Source: Cryptomeria japonica (lineage: Eukaryota > Streptophyta > Pinopsida > Cupressales > Cupressaceae). Taken from it: DNA of 64,000 bases. Shown here in pieces: positions 35,159 through 45,139 of the stretch; the first letter of the stretch is position 1; each line of letters begins with the position of its first letter. Position numbers and translations under genes: made by a program. The notes under the pieces are model-generated. The model saw nothing but the letters and a program-made list of their open reading frames with translations, was not told the DNA's origin and made no database searches. The stretch is taken from the NCBI RefSeq assembly GCF_030272615.1, contig NC_081411.1:180752977-180816976 (forward strand). Reading direction: 5' to 3'.

Positions 35159-35460
35159 TGAAGTGGGCAGAGCCATTAATGAGACAAACTGTTTGTTACG
35201 CAAGTGTACTACTGTACATACACTAAACACATAAATTTTATTGCTTGCAGAAATAGGTTACATCGCCTCTATTTATAGAGGTCTGCAAAATGATCCAGAA
35301 TTACTGCCATAGGATCTTTCTAGATTTTTCATTCTTCTTCGCTGGTCATCCTTTCTGGACTCTTCTATCTTAGACTTGTCTGTTCATTGATGTTTCTAGA
35401 CTGGGCATTAACTGTAGGCTGGTGGTGGTAAGCGGTAGAAATTACCAGACTATTCTAACA
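35159..35460 (-). repeat. 5' LTR of copia B (302 bp)
   Basis: Begins TGTTAGAATAGTCTGG and ends CCACTTCA on the minus strand. A TATA-like CTATAAATAG (about 35278-35269 on minus) is present. Confidence 0.93.
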
Positions 35461-35465
35461 CGGAT
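35461..35465. repeat. Target-site duplication of copia B, right (CGGAT)
   Basis: Exact partner of 30348-30352. Confidence 0.92.
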
Positions 35466-36156
35466 ATCCACAACTGTGCCAGATGGCATAGATCAAAGTT
35501 ACCTCTAACCACTTTCAAAGCTGCACAATCAATCACGCGAAGATGATTGAACTTCCCGCATCCATCAATTGTAATCCTTTCCAGGCAACTTAGACCTTGA
35601 ACAACTGGCATCTCCTCAATCACTGGACACTCAATAATATGCAGCTTTCTAAGCTTTGTCAGATGGCCTAAGCCTGATTTCAATTGCAATTCTCTGCACT
35701 GCTCCATTCTGAGCTCAATGAGTGTAGCTGGTAATCTAATGTTGTACACATTCCAATTTTCGCCAATCGCAATCCTCTTCAGGGGGTTCAAGCTAGAAAG
35801 GTTCAATAAGGAAAGTTTTTTATTTTCAACTCTGCAAGTTTTGTAAGATCAGAAATTCTTGTCACGGTTTCCAAATCTCTATAGGCTTCCAGAGTGAGTT
35901 TAGTGAGGTTCATTGGCACTATTATTCTGTGCATCTTCCCACATTCCACAATGACAATCTTCTTTAAACAGCATAAGCCTGAGAGACACAGCTCAAGCTC
36001 AAACTCCACACATTGAAAAATTTCCAATTCTACAAGCTTTGTAAGATTACATATTCCGGACAAAATTTTCAGATTTGCAACTGCTATTCTTTTCAGCTAG
36101 ATAATATCTGCAACATACAACTCCGGCTCAGGGCAGTCAGTAATATTCAATTCCTC

Positions 36157-36161
36157 CAACT
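36157..36161. repeat. Target-site duplication of copia C, left (CAACT)
   Basis: Exact partner of 41290-41294. It fixes the LTR start at TGAAGATAATTG. Confidence 0.93.
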
Positions 36162-36682
36162 TGAAGATAATTGATGCGATGGAGATTCTTGCTTTTCCAA
36201 CAAGGAAAAATCTGCTATGCATGGCAAAGATAGCTTTGACTATTCTTAGCGAGTTTTTGTTTTAATTCGTAGTTTTTTCCCTCTGCAAATAAAGCATGTG
36301 TTGCATGCTTATTATAGAAGATACGATTTAGTTTTTTTAATTGTAATTTGGGTAAAACATCTGTTTTATTGTTTTTTTCCTTTTGAGGGCAGCGTACTGT
36401 TTCTGAGGCTGCATCTTATATCTCTATATATTATCCTCTCTGTATTTTGTTTTTTTTTAGCTGCTGAAGCTGCAATAACAGTAAACTCTGTTTTGAAAAC
36501 AGAGCAGTATTTTTTCTGGATCTGAATAGCATTGTATATCTTTGGATCATAATTCTTTATGAGGTTTTGAGTAGCGTAATTTATGAACTATTTTATATAA
36601 CTATTTTTTTCTTCTTTCTGCTGTTCAACTCATTTGTATCAGCTGGTTTTAGAGGAGAGGCACTTTGTTTTTCAAATCTACA
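36162..36682 (+). repeat. 5' LTR of copia C (521 bp)
   Basis: TGAAGATAATTG ... AAATCTACA. A TATA box (CTCTATATATTATCC, about 36421-36435) marks the likely promoter. A perfect inverted repeat (CTCTGTTTT-G-AAAACAGAG) at 36486-36504 lies in the presumed R region. Confidence 0.95.
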
Positions 36683-36684
36683 TT

Positions 36685-36696
36685 TGGTATCAGAGC
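36685..36696 (+). other. Primer binding site of copia C (TGGTATCAGAGC)
   Basis: Exact complement of the 3' end of initiator tRNA-Met, two bases after the LTR end. Confidence 0.95.
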
Positions 36697-36752
36697 AGGT
36701 ATTTTTGTTTTGGGTTTAAGATCTAGCTGTTTGAATTTCGCCAAAGATTATC

Positions 36753-39700
36753 ATGTCGAATTCTAACAGCTTGCCCATTCCAGAATTTGATGGTAATGAG
36801 TATGATTATTGGTGTATAAAAATGATGACATTTTTAATAGGAAAAGACTTGTGGGAGATTGTTGAATCAGGTTACCAGGAGCCAGCTGATTGGAATGCCC
36901 TCCCAGTCAATGAAAGAACAGCAAGGAAGGAAGCTAAGAAGAAGAATTTTCAAGCATTGTTTCATATTCAAATAGCTCTAGACAAGAGTTTATTTCCAAG
37001 AATTGCAGGTGCAAAGACCGCTGAGGATGCCTGGAAGACTCTAAAAGAAGCTTACCAAGGCAGTGATCGGGTCCAAGTTGTTAAGTTACAAACATTGAAA
37101 AGAGAATTTGAGAATTTAAAAATGCAAGAAGGAGAAAGTGTGAGTGAGTATTGTGTCAGAGTAAAAGATGTGGTCAATAAGATGGCTACACTTGGAGAAA
37201 CTGTGAACACAGAAGTTCTGATAAAAAAGGTGTTGAGATCTCTCACACCAAGATGGAATCACGTTGCCATAATAATGGAAGAAAGTAAGGATTTGACAAC
37301 CCTTCAATTTGATCACCTTGTTGGATCGTTGATCTCACATGAAGAAAGATTAAAAGATTATTTTGGAGAAAGTGTTGAGAAAGCCTTTTCCTCCAAAGTA
37401 CAAATCACAAAGAATGATGATGGCAGCAGTAGTAGCAAAAGCAATCAAAGCCAAGGTAAAAGTCAAAATCAGAATAATTCAAGAGGTAGAGGCAGAGGTT
37501 TTTCAAGAGGAAGAGGTGCTTCAAGAGGCAGAGGTAGAGGAAGATTTGATAAAAGGAATGTTCAATGTTACCATTGTAATAGGTATGGACATTTTGAAAG
37601 AGAATGTAGATTAAAAGAAGGTAAAAATGTTAATTATGCTCAAGAAAGTAATGAAAATCCTCCAGATAATTTATTCTTATCTTATTCTAAAGGTGAAAAT
37701 ACTAGTAAAGATGTTTGGTACCTAGATTCTGGATGCTCTAACCATATGTCAGGAAATGGGAAGTTGTTTTCAACAAAGGATGAAAGTTTCAAGTCAAAGA
37801 TTCAGCTCGGTGATGATAAATCATTAGTGGTTGCTGCAAAAGGTGCTATGGAGGTCCACACAAAAGAAGGTATGAAGAGTGTTAATGATATTTATTACAC
37901 TCCTGAGTTAAAACATAATTTGTTAAGTGTTGGACAATTATGTGAGAAGAACTACAGAGTTGTCTTTGAAAATAAGAAATGTACAATTTTTGATAAGAGT
38001 CAGGGAAATAGAGTAGTCACAGTTGTTCCTATGACGAAAAATAGGATGTTTCCATTGAGATTTGGTGAAAATAATAGCAGCCTTGCCAATATGGCATTTG
38101 AGGATACAAGTTGGCTATGGCATTTAAGGTATGGCCATTTAAACTTTCACAGTTTGAAGCTTCTGACCTCACAAGCATTAGTTGCTGGTCTGCCCAAGGT
38201 TGAAGAGCACAAGGAGGTTTGTGAAGGATGTGCAAAAGGAAAGCATGCAAGGGAAAGGTTTCCAAAAGGCACTGCATGGAGGGCCCATTACCCCCTTCAA
38301 CTTGTTCATTCAGATATCTATGGACCAATGCAAACAAAGAGTTTGGGTAAGTCATCATATTTTATCACTTTTATTGATGATTACTCACGAAAATGTTGGG
38401 TGTATTTTTTGAAGACTAAGAATGAAGCCCTTGATACATTCAAGAGGTTTAAAGCACTTGTGGAGAATGAAAAAGGGTGCAAAATCAAATGTTTAAGGAC
38501 TGATCGTGGAGGAGAATTTTGTTCAAGAGCCTTTCAAAATTATTGTGATATGAATGGCATCAAGAGGCAGCTCACCACTCCATACACACCTCAATAGAAT
38601 GGGGTAGTTGAAAGGAAAAATCGCACTGTGGTAGAAATGGCAAGGAGCATGTTGCAAACCAAGGGATTGAGTAACTCTTATTGGGGAGATGCAGTTGCTA
38701 CAACAGTGTATATTCTCAATCGAAGTCCCACTAGTGCACTTGAGAAGATGACTCCTTATGAAGCATGGTATGAGAAAAGGCCTAATGTTAATCATTTTAG
38801 AGTTTTTGGATGTTTAGCTTATGTTCATGTACCTGATCAGAATAGACAAAAGTTAGATGCTAAAAGTGAGTCATGTATTTTTGTTGGGTATAGTGAGGAA
38901 AGCAAAGCTTACAGGTTATATAATCCTCTCACTAATAAGCTTATTGTTTCAAGAGATGTGATTTTTGATGAAGGGGGAGTTTATGGTCATCAAAAAGGCC
39001 AAATGGAGAAGTCAAAATCTGTTATGAATGATGATATTGATCATGAGCAGCCCACTAATGTTGCTGTCCCAATTGCTATAAATCCACCAAGTAGCCCCTC
39101 ATCTAATTCTTCAAGTCCATCTTCAACTCCAAGTTCTAGAAGGAAGGTAAAAAGTTTGAGTGATATTTATCAAAGGAGTGCCAATCAAGCACATGAAGAA
39201 AATCCAATAGGTGAGACAGTTAATTTTGCTTTATTTACCAAGGCTGATTTTGAACCATCATGTTTTGAAGAAGCATGTACTAATGAGGTTTGGATGCAAG
39301 CAATGCAAGAAGAGATGGATTCCATTCATAGGAATGATACTTGGGAGCTTACGGAGCTTCCACATGACAAGAAGAAGATTGGCACCAAATGGATCTACAA
39401 GACTAAGCATAACAGTGATGGAAGTGTTGAAAGGCATAAGGCAAGATTAGTTGCTAAAGGCTTCACACAGAAGTATGGGATTGACTATGAAGAGACGTTT
39501 GCACCAGTTGCAAGACAAGAGACCATTAGAATGCTGATTTCATTAGCAGCTCAAAAGAATTGGAGCATACAATATATGGATGTGAAAAGTGCCTTCTTGA
39601 ATGGGTACTTAGAAGAGGAAGTATATGTGGAACAGCCACAAGGTTTTCAAGTGGAAGGAAAAGAGAATCATGTCTACAAATTGAAGAAGGCTTTGTATGG

Positions 39701-40781
39701 CCTCAAGCAAGCACCAAGGGCATGGTATGCAAGAATTGATGGATACTTTCAGGAGAATGGCTTCAAGAGAAGTAAGAGTGAACCTACCCTTTACTACAAA
39801 CAAGAAGGTAATGATATTCTTATTATAAGTTTGTATGTTGATGATTTGTTGTATATGGGTAGCAGTTCTAAGATGAAAGATGAGTTCAAAATTGCTATGA
39901 TGAAAGAATTTGAAATGAAAGATCTTGGTCTCATGAAATATTTTTTAGGAATGGAGGTTTATCAATGTAAAAATGAAATTTTCATTTGCCAAACCAAATA
40001 TGCAAAAGATATGTTGAAGAAGTTTGACATGGTTGATTGTAAACCATACTCCACTCCAAGTGCTCATGGAGTTGTGTTGAGTAGGAATGATGGTGCTGAA
40101 TTAGTTGATGAGACTACTTACAGAAGTATTATTGGGAGTTTGATGTTTCTAACCCACACAAGACCTGATATATCATATTCAGTTTCACTCGTTTCAAGGT
40201 ATATGACAAATCCATTAGAAATACACATGAAGGTAGCTAAGAGAATTTTGAGGTATGTGAAAGGTACTCTAAATTATGGTATTCATTACTACTCTTCTAA
40301 AAGATTCAATCTTGTTGGCTTTAGTGATTCAGATTGGGGAGGTAGTATGGATGATCGTAAGTCTACATCTGGAAATTGTTTCTCCTTTGGGACTGGTTTA
40401 ATTACTTGGAGTTCCAAGAAGCAAAGCATGGTTGCTCTCTCATCCACAGAAGCAGAGTATGTTGCAGTTACTTCAGTAGGTACACAAGCTCTTTGGCTTA
40501 GAAAAGTTTTAGAAGAAATTGGAGAGAAGCAGATTCAACCTACAGTGGTTTATTGTGACAATGTAAGTGCCATCAAGTTAGCAAAGAATCCAGTTCATCA
40601 CAGTAGAACAAAGCATTTTGATTTGAAGTATCACTTCATCCGTGATTTAGTACAAAAGAAGGAAGTTGAATTGAAGCACATCAGCACTAAGGATCAGTTA
40701 GCAGACATCTTCACCAAAGCAGTTGCAAGAGATCAGATTGTGAGCCCTCTTAGCATCAAGGGGGAGTATGAAGATAATTGA
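36753..40781 (+). CDS. Copia C gag-pol polyprotein with one premature stop
   Basis: ATG 36753 opens a frame of 1,343 codons including both stops. Gag has a UBN2-type region (residues about 30-200), Gly/Arg-rich stretch (about 240-268) and zinc knuckle [14 protein letters not shown] (about 270). Protease DSGCSNHM is near 325. Integrase HHCC is near 455-510, with core Asp residues near 520 and 583 and the Glu just after the stop. RT (about 845-1090) has YVDD near 1027. RNase H starts near 1190 (SDSDWGG). Its only defect is TAG at 38595-38597, where the family has Gln in TPQQNG. The stop lies between the second Asp and the Glu of the integrase triad, so the encoded product ends before RT. The final TGA (40779-40781) lies inside the 3' LTR. 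Confidence 0.96.
40758..40766 (+). other. Polypurine tract of copia C (AAGGGGGAG)
   Basis: Ends two bases before the 3' LTR. It is at the same time coding sequence for the last residues of pol. Confidence 0.9.
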
Positions 40782-41289
40782 TGCGATGGAGATTCCTGCT
40801 TTTCCAACAAGGAAAAATCTGCTATGCATGGCAAAGATAGCTTTGACTATTCTTAGCGAGTTTTTGTTTTAATTCGTAGTTTTTTCCCTCTGCAAATAAA
40901 GCATGTGTTGCATGCTTATTATAGAAGATACGATTTAGTTTTTTTAATTGTAATTGGGGTAAAACATCTGTTTTATTGTTTTTTTCCTTTTGAGGGCAGC
41001 GTACTGTTTCTGAGGCTGCATCTTATATCTCTATATATTATCCTCTATGTATTTTGTTTTTTTTTAGCTGCTGAAGCTGCAATAACAGAAAACTCTGTTT
41101 TGAAAACAGAGCAGTTTTTTTTCTGGATCTGAATAGCATTGTATATCTTTGGATCATAATTCTTTATGAGGTTTTGAGTAGTGTAATTTATGAACTATTT
41201 TATATAACTGTTTTTTTCTTCTTTCTGCTGTTCAACTCATTTGTATCAGCTGGTTTTAGAGGAGAGGCACTTTGTTTTTCAAATCTACA
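40769..41289 (+). repeat. 3' LTR of copia C (521 bp)
   Basis: Same length and ends as the 5' LTR, with seven substitutions by eye. The first 13 bases encode the end of pol. Confidence 0.95.
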
Positions 41290-41294
41290 CAACT
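41290..41294. repeat. Target-site duplication of copia C, right (CAACT)
   Basis: Exact partner of 36157-36161. Confidence 0.93.
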
Positions 41295-42551
41295 GCATAA
41301 GAGTAGATATTGCAGGTATATTTTTGAGTTCCCTGCAAGCATTTTAACTCAAGACGCTTCAGACTTCTTGGCAAAATCATGGTTTTCAGGTTCCTACACT
41401 TGAGAATGCGAATCTCTTCAAGGTAAATTACACGCCCCAGAGATGGCAGCTCTTGAAGCATTGGACAGTCCGATATGGATAATCCAACCAGATCAAAGTT
41501 ACCGTATATACTCTTCAAAATTCTACAATCAGTCAAAGTGAGGTAATTGAGCTTCCGATATCCATTAAATATAATCCGCTCCATGTGATTTGGACCGCAA
41601 ATAACTGGAAAATTCTTAAGCTCTGGACAACCACAAATGTTCACCCCTCGAATCATTTCGAAAGATATTCCTGATACTGTTTCCGGATCTTTACAATCGT
41701 TCAGCTCCAAACATTTCATCTTGACAGACCTATCAAGTGTTATGCTCTTGAGACGATTCAAACCCGCCAAGCACGGGTCCAGCAGTAGCATCCAACACCA
41801 AGAAACGCTAACTTCTACAAGATTTAGGAGATGAGATTGTCCTGTTACACTTTTCAAATGATCACAGTGGTGAACTATAAGTTTTTTCAGCCAACTCAGA
41901 TCTGCAAGACATAACTCATGAAGGTTTGGACATCTACTAACATTCATCTCTACGAGCATCATAAAACTGGACATTACTGGTACACTATTCATATTACAAT
42001 CTGCGATTCTTATCTTTTTCAGGCAGCTCAGATGGCCAACATCTGGCTCCTCGAGCATAGGGCATCCACTAATGCTCAATTCTTCAAGCTCTATAAGATC
42101 AGATGCCACTGACAAAATTTTGAGATATCCACACTTGCTAATATTAAGATAATTTAATGTTTCAACTCCTGTAAATTGCACTTGAATAAGATTTCCCACG
42201 GAATAAAGTTCCAAGGATTGAAGGTTTGGACAATAATTTCCGTTAAGTATAATTCTTTCTATGTTTTCTTGCTCGCTACTTACTAGATCTTCAAGCAAGC
42301 TCAATGGGGCCTTAACAGTAGCAGACTTTCGGCCACCATTCAATGGGGCCTTGAAAGTTGACTACTGGGAGAATTCAAAGTGAGGGAGCCTGAAAGTCTT
42401 CTATATGTCTTCACCATCAATGAATTCATTTTTGACTTGCGTTGAACCTCGTCGACTTCCTTTTCCACGTGAGTTAATATTCCTAAGAAATCTGGATACT
42501 CTTCTAAAAGAGTTCCGCAAATCTCCAGCTGTTTCATTTCGGAGAGGAGCC
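41290..42551 (-). pseudogene. LRR pseudogene, segment 1 (5' part)
   Basis: A 42343-41285 frame carries about twelve leucine-rich repeats with the L.EL.ISGCP, LKKI.I.DC and L.EM.VSRCPNL style. Upstream, 42551-42340 in another frame (MKQLEICGTLLEEYPDFLGIL) is the conserved start of the exon after a TTTGGGTTTCAG acceptor. The two frames meet at a duplicated AAGGCCCCATTGA phrase near 42310-42352, where an indel shifted the frame. A second frameshift near 41300 precedes the copia C junction. Confidence 0.85.
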
Positions 42552-42665
42552 TGAAACCCAAACAAATTTGTTTTTTAAATTTTAAATGGCAAAAGTTTAA
42601 TAAAAACATAGAAAAAGACTTTAAAAAAAATCCTAAGCAGTGTGAAAAAGATATGTGTAAGTTGT

Positions 42666-42779
42666 TGTTGGTATACTAATTTTAACATTTTGCATGAATA
42701 GTTGCATGAAAACAATTGTCTCTGCAGTTTCGTATAGAGATAAAAATAAGTGTTCTATATATAGCTGTTAAATTTTTCA
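42666..42779 (+). repeat. Left terminal repeat of the TRIM-like element
   Basis: Shares TGTTGGTATA, GCATGAA, CAGT.TCGTATAGA, AATAAGTGTTCTA and TTAAATT.TTCA blocks with 43661-43771 in the same order. Confidence 0.65.
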
Positions 42780-43660
42780 ATTGGTATCAAAGTCATGTTC
42801 GAGAAATTATTTTTATTAAATCTAAATCTATAGAGATATCAATAGAGATTTTAAGTTTAGAAGATTGAGAAGGTTGAAGAGCTATCACCATCTCTAAAGA
42901 GATCGCTACTGAGTTCAACTATAAGAAAATCCCCTAGTTTCGAGAAGGGAAGCCACCATGAGATCAGTGAAGATCACAAGCCATTTATGTGATTTTTTTT
43001 TTGATATTGCAATCTTTCCAACTTGCATGGGCAAAGTATTTTCATTCAATTAGCTCAATCTTGTCAATTCAGAAGCCACCATCCAAAGGTGAAGTTCACC
43101 CTCCATTGAGAAGACTCTAGTCAAATTGACATTTGCATGTCAACCAGAGAAGGAATAGATATTTTGAATAACCTCATGTCTGAAAAGAAGGTGAAGCCAG
43201 ACAAGTTGCAACCCAAACAAACAAAGAGACTGTTAGGATAAGAGGAGATCACCAAGGTATGGAAAGATCGCATTGATGTTGAGAAGATCCAGCCAGTGCA
43301 ATAAAGTTTGAAATCATCTTTGAAAAAGGTGAAGCCTTCAATTTGTGAGAAAGCCAAAAAGGTCTTAGAAATGGTCATAGTATTTTTTGTCAAAAATAGG
43401 AGAGAAGCTCTCTACAAAAGATGAGAATATCGCAATTTTTGTGAAAGCAGTATAAATTATTCTAAGCCATCAATATGCAATCGTGTGAGGAAGTCTGATC
43501 CATGTTTCGAAAATGGCTTGGACGAGTTAGAGGCCATGGGTTTCCAATTCAAAAGGAGATCACCACATGATGTAGGTAGGAGAAAATCCCATTGAAATCG
43601 GAAAAAGATTAAAAATTTGTGTTGAAGCAATCCAATAGTAATTGAAATTAAGAAGAAGAT

Positions 43661-43771
43661 TGTTGGTATATTAATTACAACACATCGCATGAAGAGTTAA
43701 ATGAGGAGAACTGCTTGTACAGTCTCGTATAGATAATAAGTGTTCTAAATGTAGAACTATTAAATTCTTCA
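43661..43771 (+). repeat. Right terminal repeat of the TRIM-like element
   Basis: Partner of 42666-42779. It is not followed by a primer site, as expected for a 3' copy. Confidence 0.65.
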
Positions 43772-45139
43772 AAGGGATGCATGGATGGAAGTTTGAAGGA
43801 GAGCTAGTGGTATGACAGTGTCATTTGAAAATAACAAGAACGAAATTGATCATTTTGATCCAAATTTGATTGGTGCCTCCAATGAACTTGATCTCCCATT
43901 TGCTTTGCTAGTAAATTATTTTGTAGCAATAGACTAGTTAGAAATTGTTTCAAGTGCATCATGTGGTGCAAATTTGATAGCAGGTAGCATTTTCCTAGAG
44001 GAACAGAGATGTTGAGGGACTCCAACTCTAACTAAGTGTAGGTTCGAACTAAGATGCATCAATGAAAGAGTTTTCTTTTCCACAATGAGCATTGTGATCA
44101 AGGTGAGAAAAACTTTCCTATTTGTGATATATATGAACCATTGGAATCTACTTTTTAACGTAATACATTGTTGGTATTAGAGCAGTATACGGCAAGGGAA
44201 ATGTGAATAAACTTGGCACCTCGGAGATTATCATGCTCAGTGTGTAGATGTGATATGCTCTAGTGCGCAGCCATGTGAGAAGGTGATAGGAGGTGATCGA
44301 CAGTGACTTTGCCCTCTGCCTTGATGAAAGTTCAAGGATGGAAGATCTGCATTTGGCATGTGGGATGCACTATAGAAACACACTGATCTCCATTCGATGG
44401 TATCATCAATGTGGAGTCCGACATCTGAAATAGAAAAGGCCTTCATTGAAGATGAGTATTCTTCTCTGCTGCGTTCATTTTGTCTGCAGATTGCTATTTA
44501 AAATTCCTTTATTGTGGAGAAATAGCGGTGGATGATAAGTTTTCAATGAATAAGGAGATGAAAGGAAATAAAGACAGTGTGATAGTGATAAAGCCAGGCT
44601 CCAGAATACAGTGCACTCGTGTAAATTGGAAGGAGAAGATTTGCATTGATAGCAGCAAATTTTGCATAGACAAGTGAATATCAAACTCGCCAGACGATGC
44701 TAGTAGCGTGGTGAGAAATAATGAACCATAACATGCAGTTCGTGATAGCACCGGTTTCGACTTTGGCTTATTAGATACTTTCCAGAACACCAGAAACCTG
44801 CAACTCGATGAATTGATTTGACAAGGACTCTTAGAGTTTTTCCTTTTTGACGTCCATTGCCAAACCAAAAATATATGTGCACAGCTTAAAAAAGTCTAAA
44901 GTGTTGATGATGAAGGCGAGGTAGAACACCTACATAAGTGTCCCCGTTTCATTGTACGAGCCATCGAGCTCACCTCAATGTTTTTTTTCATCCATGAAAG
45001 GATGTGTTTGTCCCACTAAAGTGTGTATATCATCATTTTCTTTTTCTTCTTTCTTCTTTCTTTTTTTTTTTGGTCCTATCATGCTTGCTCCAAAGATACT
45101 TCTGTTAGATTAATTATTTCACATGGAAGACCAAGATGC
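43772..45139. other. Noncoding stretch with a lone primer-site-like motif
   Basis: No supported gene. TGGTATTAGAGC at 44172-44183 matches a tRNA-Met primer site with one change. It could belong to the decayed copia D whose gag starts about 1 kb downstream, but I could not find LTR boundaries. A poly(T) run lies at about 45060-45071. Confidence 0.45.

Larger units (their letters stand above)
30353..35460 (-). mobile_element. Ty1/copia element B, complete structure, decayed coding
   Basis: 5,108 bp with two 302-bp LTRs (30353-30654 and 35159-35460) starting TGTTAGAATAG on the minus strand, a tRNA-Met-type primer site at 35155-35144, a polypurine tract at 30662-30655, and a perfect 5-bp target duplication. 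I count about 29 mismatches between the LTRs (about 10%), so it is the oldest of the three dateable copia insertions. It lies inside the LRR pseudogene, in the same orientation as that gene. Confidence 0.95.
35461..36161 (-). pseudogene. LRR pseudogene, segment 2 (middle)
   Basis: About 700 bp of leucine-rich repeats between the two copia elements, in two frames (36063-35803 and 35806 down to the junction) joined by a frameshift near 35806, plus a stop near 36100. About nine repeat units are visible. The first bases after copia C (LEELNITDCPE) continue an LRR unit started in segment 1. Confidence 0.82.
36162..41289 (+). mobile_element. Ty1/copia element C, complete and nearly intact
   Basis: 5,128 bp with two 521-bp LTRs, primer site, polypurine tract, a long gag-pol frame and a perfect 5-bp duplication. 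I count seven mismatches between the LTRs (about 1.3%), so it is the youngest dateable insertion here. It lies inside the LRR pseudogene, opposite to that gene's direction and opposite to copia B. A single in-frame TAG is the only obvious coding defect. Confidence 0.97.
29897..42551 (-). pseudogene. NLR-type leucine-rich-repeat gene, interrupted by two copia elements
   Basis: Three minus-strand segments (42551-41290, 36161-35461, 30352-29897) make one LRR coding region of about 2.4 kb once copia C and copia B are removed. Repeats follow the xxLxxLxIxxCxxL pattern seen in the LRR half of plant NLR immune receptors. There is no NB-ARC, TIR or coiled-coil domain in the window. A splice acceptor (TTTGGGTTTCAG) just before 42551 suggests this was a 3' exon. 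Besides the two insertions there are frameshifts (near 42345, 41300 and 35806) and stops (near 36100 and 30333), so the gene is dead. NLR membership is inferred from the LRR style alone. Confidence 0.75.
42666..43771 (+). mobile_element. TRIM-like miniature LTR retrotransposon
   Basis: Two related short terminal repeats (42666-42779, 114 bp; 43661-43771, 111 bp), both TGTTGGTATA ... TTCA, enclose about 880 bp without a coding frame. The left repeat is followed by a tRNA-Met-like primer site (TGGTATCAAAGT, 42782-42793). The right one is preceded by a purine-rich AAGAAGAAGAT. Size and structure fit a terminal-repeat retrotransposon in miniature. The repeats differ at roughly a quarter of positions, so it is old. 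No flanking duplication is visible (GTTGT versus AAGGG). Confidence 0.6.

Noticed and set aside
36298-36525. 75-residue open frame in the copia C LTR (also at 40905-41132)
   Set aside because: Present twice because it is LTR; differences between the copies do not look protein-conserving.
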